Under the pieces are notes generated by a model. It was not told the DNA's origin and made no database searches. It was given only the letters and a program-made list of their open reading frames with translations. A program made the position numbers and the translations under genes. This document shows positions 58,256-64,000 of a DNA stretch of 64,000 nt, piece after piece (the first letter of the stretch is position 1; every line of letters begins with the position of its first letter). This DNA comes from Delphinapterus leucas (lineage: Eukaryota > Chordata > Mammalia > Artiodactyla > Monodontidae): NCBI RefSeq assembly GCF_002288925.2, contig NW_022098031.1, positions 15,737,274 through 15,801,273 of the forward strand, written 5' to 3'.

Positions 58256-59865
58256 GCATATGTCTATTAGCACGCAGAGGCGGGAGGTGATGAAAGCATG
58301 AGCCTGTTAGCAAAGTTTCTTGTATAAAAAATAGCTAGACTTTGGGCCACTGTTTATGTGGAAATGTTGCCAAATTTGCATTCCTTATGCTGGGGGAACT
58401 GCAGAGGGAAGGTAGGAAAAGATGAAAGAAACGATGAAATCAATTAGAAAAAAAAACTGACTCACGCTGTTAATGTCATAACAAGGCATTCAATGGGCAG
58501 GCTAACTGGAATGTTTCCCCCTAAATGAAAGGCAAATGTGAACTCTGCTGTAGCAGAAAATCTTAGTGTCAAACACTCTATCTTGATATTTTTTTAAAAG
58601 ATGAAATAATTTTATAATCAGATTTTCTGGTGATGTAAACCATGATAAGTAAGGCACCTACGATGCAGAATAAACTTGTTTGTCTGAGTCCCAGAGGAAT
58701 TCTTTGACGTGGGTGGCTCTTTCACGTGGACTCTACTTTTTGGATCGCACCAATGGTTTAAGTCCGTCAAGCATCATTCACACTCCAGTCCGTAAGCAGT
58801 TGGGTGCTTAAAGGATTTTTACTCAAAACTGCCTTTCATTCAGACTTTAGGTATTCAAACAAATAGTGATTCTGGATGTGAAAGGATAGTTTCTGTAGCT
58901 AGAGCAGTTCTTTCCAGTGTATTAAAAATGTTAGTATTGAGTGTGGGCTTTATATACCAGTTTCTATATTAATTTGATGAAATATATATCTATCATAATA
59001 TCAACTTTATTTTATTTATTTAAATGCAAAAAAATTGCATAAACCTACCCGCAAACTCCTTTGTGAATAGGGTTGTTGGTTCTGTTTTGATGCACTGTTT
59101 GGAGGTTCAACAGACGGAACTTCTGACGTCTTGATGTTTTCTTTCCTGTCTGTCACTTTCTTGTGACGGTCTTTCCCTGCTGACGTGTGTCCCTCCTCCC
59201 GTGTCACCCTCCAGCCTCCTGCCATCCCTGCTTGGGTTCTAAGGACCATTCATTCATTCCTGTCAATTGACTGCGTGTTATTGGAAGCCTGGGTTCCTGC
59301 TTAATTATTATCTCAGTGAGTGTTTATGCATGTTGTAAGCTTTTCACTTACGAAAGGTGGGGCTCTTCTCCTGCTTCCAGCTTCTCCTTGGTGATTTCTC
59401 TGACTTTGTCTTATCGCCTCTGGCCTCTGGAGCACAGCAGCTGCCGATAAATGCTGGATTACTGAATTATCTCCGCTTCCCGTCAGGAGGCTGGCTGAAG
59501 CAGCTGAGTTCTAATTCTGTGGGTTTCTAAGCATCACAAACGGGCCCTGGCCCTTGGTCAGCCGACAGCAGCCTCAGAATCAGCCAGAGCACCGTTTCCT
59601 GCTCTTCTGTACCCCAGCCTCGTCCTTTCTTCCTTGGCCCCAACAATAGATGGCGATGAGAATATTTGCCATTATTTTGGCCAGCATTCGGTTTATTTTC
59701 CTAACAACTCTCATTTTTCTGAGGTCAAGGAACCCTGGCCTGTGTCACTGACACAGCATTTCACAAAGACATCTGTCTGGAGGATGATGCATCTCTGTCC
59801 ATAGGAATGTGGTTCTATTTTTAATTTCCTTGGGGAGACCTCATTAGGTGGCAGGTGATAAATAC

Positions 59866-60055
59866 TAGGCTTTAGAGGAGGAGACCCCGATTGGAATCCA
59901 AACTCCAGTGGGGTAAATATGGGCAAGTTCCCCACTTGTCTGCATCTGAACAGTGAGGTGAATGTTACAGTTGTGAAAATGAGATGCGATTCTATATGTA
60001 AAGCGCTTCTCGCACTGCCTGATATAGAGGAAGTGCTCACTGATGGTTGGCTGAT
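59866..60055 (+). mobile_element. MIR SINE remnant
   Basis: 'ctagtggggtaaatatgggcaagttccccac'-like core and the tail 'atatgtaaagcgcttctcgcactgcctgatatag' follow sense MIR. Confidence 0.75.
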
Positions 60056-60610
60056 ACTATGCGTGTGTGTCCCTCTTGTGAATTAGTGGCCTTGGGAAGA
60101 GGACGTTAGTTCAGAGTTCAGAAGCTTCTATCTTTGATCAGTAAGACGGGGGTGGACTCCTGCCCAAGTTGAATTGAGGACACAGTCCTTCAAGTCACCT
60201 GTCTCGTCTAGCTGTAAAGGAATTTATTTATTGGAGACTTTGGGGTTAAAAACATTGATCAGGTCCAAGCACTCGACATTATTAGCCTCTCATCTGTTTT
60301 CCACAGCAGCTCAGGCTGTCCATACAAAGACTGAATTTTCCGTAAGCCATGATATTTATTAAATACAATTGGTTTAATTCTTCTCATTTTTGTCTGATTA
60401 TATCTGTTTGCCTTCCCTTGTTTCCTGTCTCTGGTCCGCACATGGTCTGGTAGGCGACCGTTTTGTGCCAGTGTCCTCTCCAGAAATGCTTGTCAGTTGA
60501 TAGAAAGCCAGTACTAAAGATTTTCTTGTCCCTTCTTCGAGTCGTACTCAGATCTTAGGGCTGTGTCGAGGGAGCAAGGCTAAGACAGTCTTTGTTCCTG
60601 TACAGTCCAG

Positions 60611-60634
60611 TACTAACTTTGTCTTCTTCTCCAG
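60611..60634 (+). promoter_or_regulatory. PPM1H: branch point and polypyrimidine tract of intron 3
   Basis: TACTAAC at 60611-60617, with branch A at 60616, is the exact consensus that pairs fully with U2 snRNA. It is followed directly by TTTGTCTTCTTCTCCAG. The branch-to-exon distance of 19 nt is normal for mammalian introns. Confidence 0.85.
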
Positions 60635-60747
60635 GATCTACAAATCGAACGAGAGAGGAGTTCATACAGTATATCTGGTGGTTGCACAGCCCTCATCGTG
60701 ATTTGCCTTTTGGGGAAGCTGTACGTAGCAAATGCTGGGGACAGCAG
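60635..60747 (+). CDS. PPM1H: PPM1H coding exon 4
   Basis: 113 bp: 37 codons and two bases of a split Arg codon (AG/G). It begins DLQIERERSSYSISGG and ends LYVANAGDS(R), about residues 253-290. This is the central beta-strand region of the PP2C fold. SGGCTALIVICL and YVANAGDSR are the conserved PP2C motifs (SGSTA and ANAGDSR in relatives). The Asp of GDSR falls at about residue 288, the metal-site position used in human as a substrate-trapping mutant. That agreement, together with His153 in exon 3, supports the numbering and the completeness of exons 2-4. Acceptor CTTCTCCAG/GAT; donor CAG/GTAAGC. The next exon would continue with the rest of the catalytic domain and the PPM1H flap, outside the window. 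Confidence 0.96.
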
Positions 60748-60977
60748 GTAAGCAGATTAGCCCTCTGGTTCTTCCTAAAGTTCAATGCCTTCCTTTAATT
60801 TTTTAATCTTTTTTAAAAAGTTAAATGCTTAGAAATAAAATAATCCTGCTTGGGATTAGATATTGAGAAAGATAAGCCTTCTATATCTGGATAAGAGTGC
60901 ATTTAAGAAGACTCATCGGGAAGGTATTAAAAGATATGGGTGGTCTTCTCCTTACTTGTCTGTAGTAGCAGTTCACG

Positions 60978-61008
<31 letters not shown>

Positions 61009-64000
61009 GTATATATATATACACTTGTGTTTAACCTAAACCAGTAGTGTCCAAATGTTTTTTGACTTCAGAACCTGATTTTCGATGAAAGCTTATTAGC
61101 AGGGACATAATATGTGAGCGAGATGAGGAGGGAGGAAAGGGATTTGAATGAAATGGGTGTTTGGAGGGGCCCGGGGAGGACTCCCCAGCTAGTTCGTTTT
61201 CTACTCGGTAACTTTGCCCTGTGTCCCCTCCCAGAAGCCCAGGAGTGTCTCCTTTTATGCATGTGCCCCTACAGCCTGCATTTTCCTCTCTTCTGGGTTC
61301 AGCTGAGAGGAATTTGTGGCAAGAGATGGTGGTTAACCCTTACTCTATCCAGTATTACCAGAAATCAGATAGACTTGTGTTTTAATCTTCTTTTAAATGA
61401 CTGATATGTGCTCACTTTAGGTATGGCCACATCTGTTATTTAGTCGATATTAAATTAATTTTCACAGACTTTGTGAAAAGTGTTGTAATATGGATTATAC
61501 ATTTCTCCGCCCCTTGAGTAACAAAATATGTTGACCTTCTAGCAGGACTTTTTGCCAAAGGCCGACTCTATTCTGAAAGCAGTCAAAGTACTGGACTCTA
61601 ACCGTGATGTCCTCAGAGGATGAGTGATTTCCCTACATGGGCTGTGGTCTAAAGATGCTGTCATTCCTCCAGCTTCTTCCTCTGGGTCACATGCCTCTTC
61701 TCAACATCTCTGCTTGGTCTAGCCCTCCCCTGAGGTCGGGCCCTCCCCTTCCCTGACTCCCTCAGGCAATCAGTGAATTCCAGAGAGCAGGAGAGCCTGA
61801 GGGAGTTTCCAGTCAACCTAGTTAAGCATCCTCTCCCTGTCTTGCCACTAAAGATTCTGGAGACCAAAGGACTGTGACCTGCCAATGCAGCAGTATTTGG
61901 AGTTTGAAGATTTTGGAAGGTCTGTTTATTTTTAAGGTTTATGTGGATTTCTGTTCTGCTCTCTCAGTTTCAATATAAAATTTTTCCAAGTAAGTGGAAG
62001 TGAGTATAAGATGCCATGTTTATTTCATGGCTTCTATTCCCTAGTGGTCCTGGCAGGAGACAGACTCCAACTCACATGGATCAACTGAATGAAAGAGTGA
62101 AAAGGGGACGGGCTAGGAGCATTGAGACCAGGAGGGCATTGAAGCCCCCTAGGCCTGCAGGGTCCAGGGAGGAAATGCTACAGCCAAGCCCAGGAGAGGG
62201 GGCCACAGATGAGGGCCCCTAGGCAGGGGCCACAGGAGAGAATGGGAGGAAATACTCCGACTTCTCCTTCTTCCTATCCCGCTTTCTCCTACCAGGGCCT
62301 CCCATTGGATGAGCCTGGCTGGAATGAGGGTCAGAGAGGTTGGTCAGCCAGGGCACAGACACAGGCCAAGATTGCATCTCCAGGGTGGGGGGCAAGTGGA
62401 AAATCACCAGCACATCTGCTGCCCCTCTTGCCCTCCCCAGGGTTGGAGCATCTTGAAAATAGGAATCATCATCTCCCAGGGCCTTGTAAGATACACACTG
62501 AGGACCGGCCTCTGAGCCCTTGTTCACTTCTGGATCTTCAGCTTGCTGGAGACAGATGTGCAGGTCAGGGGATGATTCCTTTCTGTTCTGTGTAAAACCG
62601 AATCGATGATACAGCTTTTGCACTCATATTCACCTTTAGTCTTGATGTCTGGTTCCGTGTTTTTCGAAAAGAGTTTGCTTCCCTGGCCCTTCCAGTGATG
62701 AAGGTGGTGACCGAGTGCTTTGTTTCCTGCCCATCGTCCCAGGGAAGCATCTTTCACCAGAGGACCCCAGGCTCGGAAGGTAACCCAACTTCCATGCCCA
62801 GAATATCTTTATGTTGGATTATGCCTTTCAGAGAAGCAGCTCCTCCCCAGCGCCCTGTCCGCGTTTTTGAGCACAGTTTCCTTCAAAGCTCTGAGCTCCC
62901 TGACAGAGCTGCCTCCCCAGCCAGCCAGGGCTTCAGCCCTACTTCCCAGAAGCTCAGTGCCCTGTTCAGGACCTTGCGTCCCACCCCACCCCCTTTTAAG
63001 TGCCAGTGTCTAGACCAGATCTTGATTTCCTCATCTATGAAAATGGTGATATTGGACTAAATATTAATTTCTAAACATTCTGGCATTCTAAAGATTGTCA
63101 CTATGAGGTGTGACACTTTGGGAAAGTAAAGTGGTGCTCTAAAGGTTGATATTTTGGTTATTTTATCTTTCTTAGAGTCAGTTTTTGAAATTGTCAAGTA
63201 ACTGAAGTTCCTATGTTTCTAAGTGTCCACAGAAGTATGATGTTTTACATGCTATTCCTAATTTGAAAAGCTTAACAGGTGCTTTTGTCCTTATTAAAGC
63301 TGTAAAGCACACCCCCCTCCCCACCAACTACACAAATTATTTTATGAGAAAACAACATCTCTAAAACCTAATCAGCTTAATTACATTTGTAGTATTCTGG
63401 CCCCAGTATCCAGATATGAATTTGGGGTCTTACGGCTGACGGGTTGGGTTTGCTGTTCACTTATGGGTCATATGTCATGTAGAAACATAAGAGCAATATG
63501 AGTTTGTATTGTATGCACTGTCCAAAAAATAACTTGTAGGACACTTATTAGTGTATTTTCAGCTCTTGTATAAATAATACATATTTGATATCACCTTATG
63601 TAGGATCATTGCCTAGTTTATATACTAATAACATAGGTGTTTGTGTTTACAAATATATTCAGTTCTTCCCAAGAAACAGCAGCTAAGTGATTTTTTTATC
63701 AGACCTACGTAAATGTAGGTCCATTATGACTTATGGACAAGTAGTCGTGAATCCAAGGGCTCAGTTTAAACAAATGGTCAGGCCAACAGAGAATTCTGAC
63801 AACAGAGCCCTGATTAATTGCTAATTTTTCTTCTTTACTGTCAGATATTGGCTGCCCATCTGTTTGCTTTAAATCTTGACAATTTTGAGAGTGAAGCAAA
63901 TCTTTGTCATAGTATCACTACCCCATAATTATTTACACTTAGGAAAAAAGAACATTTGCACTGGTTTGATTTGGAAACTACTTGTGTTCAGGAACTGTTT
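60748..64000 (+). other. PPM1H: PPM1H intron 4 (5' part)
   Basis: Begins with a GTAAGC donor. It runs to the window end with no further exon. Apart from the TA repeat at 60977-61022 and a weak MIR-like trace near 63020-63060 ('atttcctcatctatgaaaatgg'), I see nothing recognisable. Frames around 62000-63060 have no family resemblance. Confidence 0.75.
60977..61022. repeat. palindromic (TA)n microsatellite
   Basis: Three AT blocks separated by AC/AT and AT/GT junctions (blocks 60977-60992, 60993-61008, 61009-61022). The outer blocks are mutually complementary, so the tract can extrude as a cruciform. About 230 bp downstream of exon 4. Confidence 0.9.

Larger units (their letters stand above)
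55670..59865. other. repeat-poor intronic stretch
   Basis: About 4.2 kb with no recognisable young SINE or LINE. It contains a CTCF-like site (56968-56982) and a small hairpin (58236-58255). No frame here resembles a known protein. Confidence 0.5.
52174..60634 (+). other. PPM1H: PPM1H intron 3 (8.5 kb)
   Basis: GTAGGT donor to CTTCTTCTCCAG acceptor, phase 0. It contains a single young SINE (55439-55651). No extra exon was found. Confidence 0.9.

Noticed and set aside
62016..63060. Frames suggesting a further exon or processed pseudogene
   Set aside because: No recognisable protein, no exon boundaries in phase with exon 4, no poly-A tail or duplication.
1..64000. CRISPR arrays, defence systems, phage or integron structures, proviral LTR pairs
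   Set aside because: The window is mammalian intronic DNA. No spaced direct repeats, bacterial-type operons or paired LTRs were seen.

Overview
This is mammalian nuclear DNA, almost certainly from a cetacean. It carries many tRNA-derived CHR-type SINEs, in a short form of about 200 bp and long forms of about 300-400 bp, which are characteristic of whales, dolphins and their hippo/ruminant relatives. It also has artiodactyl-type L1 insertions and old MIR, L2 and hAT-Charlie remnants. One 100-N assembly gap lies at 1552-1651.

The only gene I can support is PPM1H, a PP2C-family Ser/Thr phosphatase, on the + strand. Three consecutive internal coding exons are present: 25553-25718 (exon 2), 51829-52173 (exon 3) and 60635-60747 (exon 4). 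All have AG/GT splice sites and matching phases (2-0, 0-0, 0-2). Joined, they encode about residues 83-289/290, covering the NED motif, the LFDGHAG metal-binding motif, a disordered Ser/Thr/Pro-rich loop and the GDSR motif. Exon 1 with the promoter lies upstream of the window, and exon 5 onward lies downstream.

Layout: 1-25552 is the 3' part of intron 1, dense in SINEs. 25719-51828 is intron 2 (26.1 kb). It holds older L1 and L2 fragments, a 0.2-kb CA/CG repeat, a C-run able to form a G-quadruplex on the other strand, and a near full-length L1 at 43157-49797. That L1 lies antisense to the gene, is bounded by 17-bp target-site duplications, and is invaded by one SINE and by a 45-bp mini-insertion. 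52174-60634 is intron 3 (8.5 kb), with few young repeats. 60748-64000 is the start of intron 4.

No bacterial-type system, CRISPR array, retrovirus-like provirus or second protein-coding gene was found. The points most worth a second look are the structure and decay of the L1 (tandem promoter monomers, both enzymatic active sites mutated, a SINE-like block in its 5' UTR), an exact TACTAAC branch point before exon 4, a frame-preserving catalytic exon 3, a CTCF-like site, several perfect hairpins, and the strong antisense bias of LINE-1 insertions.
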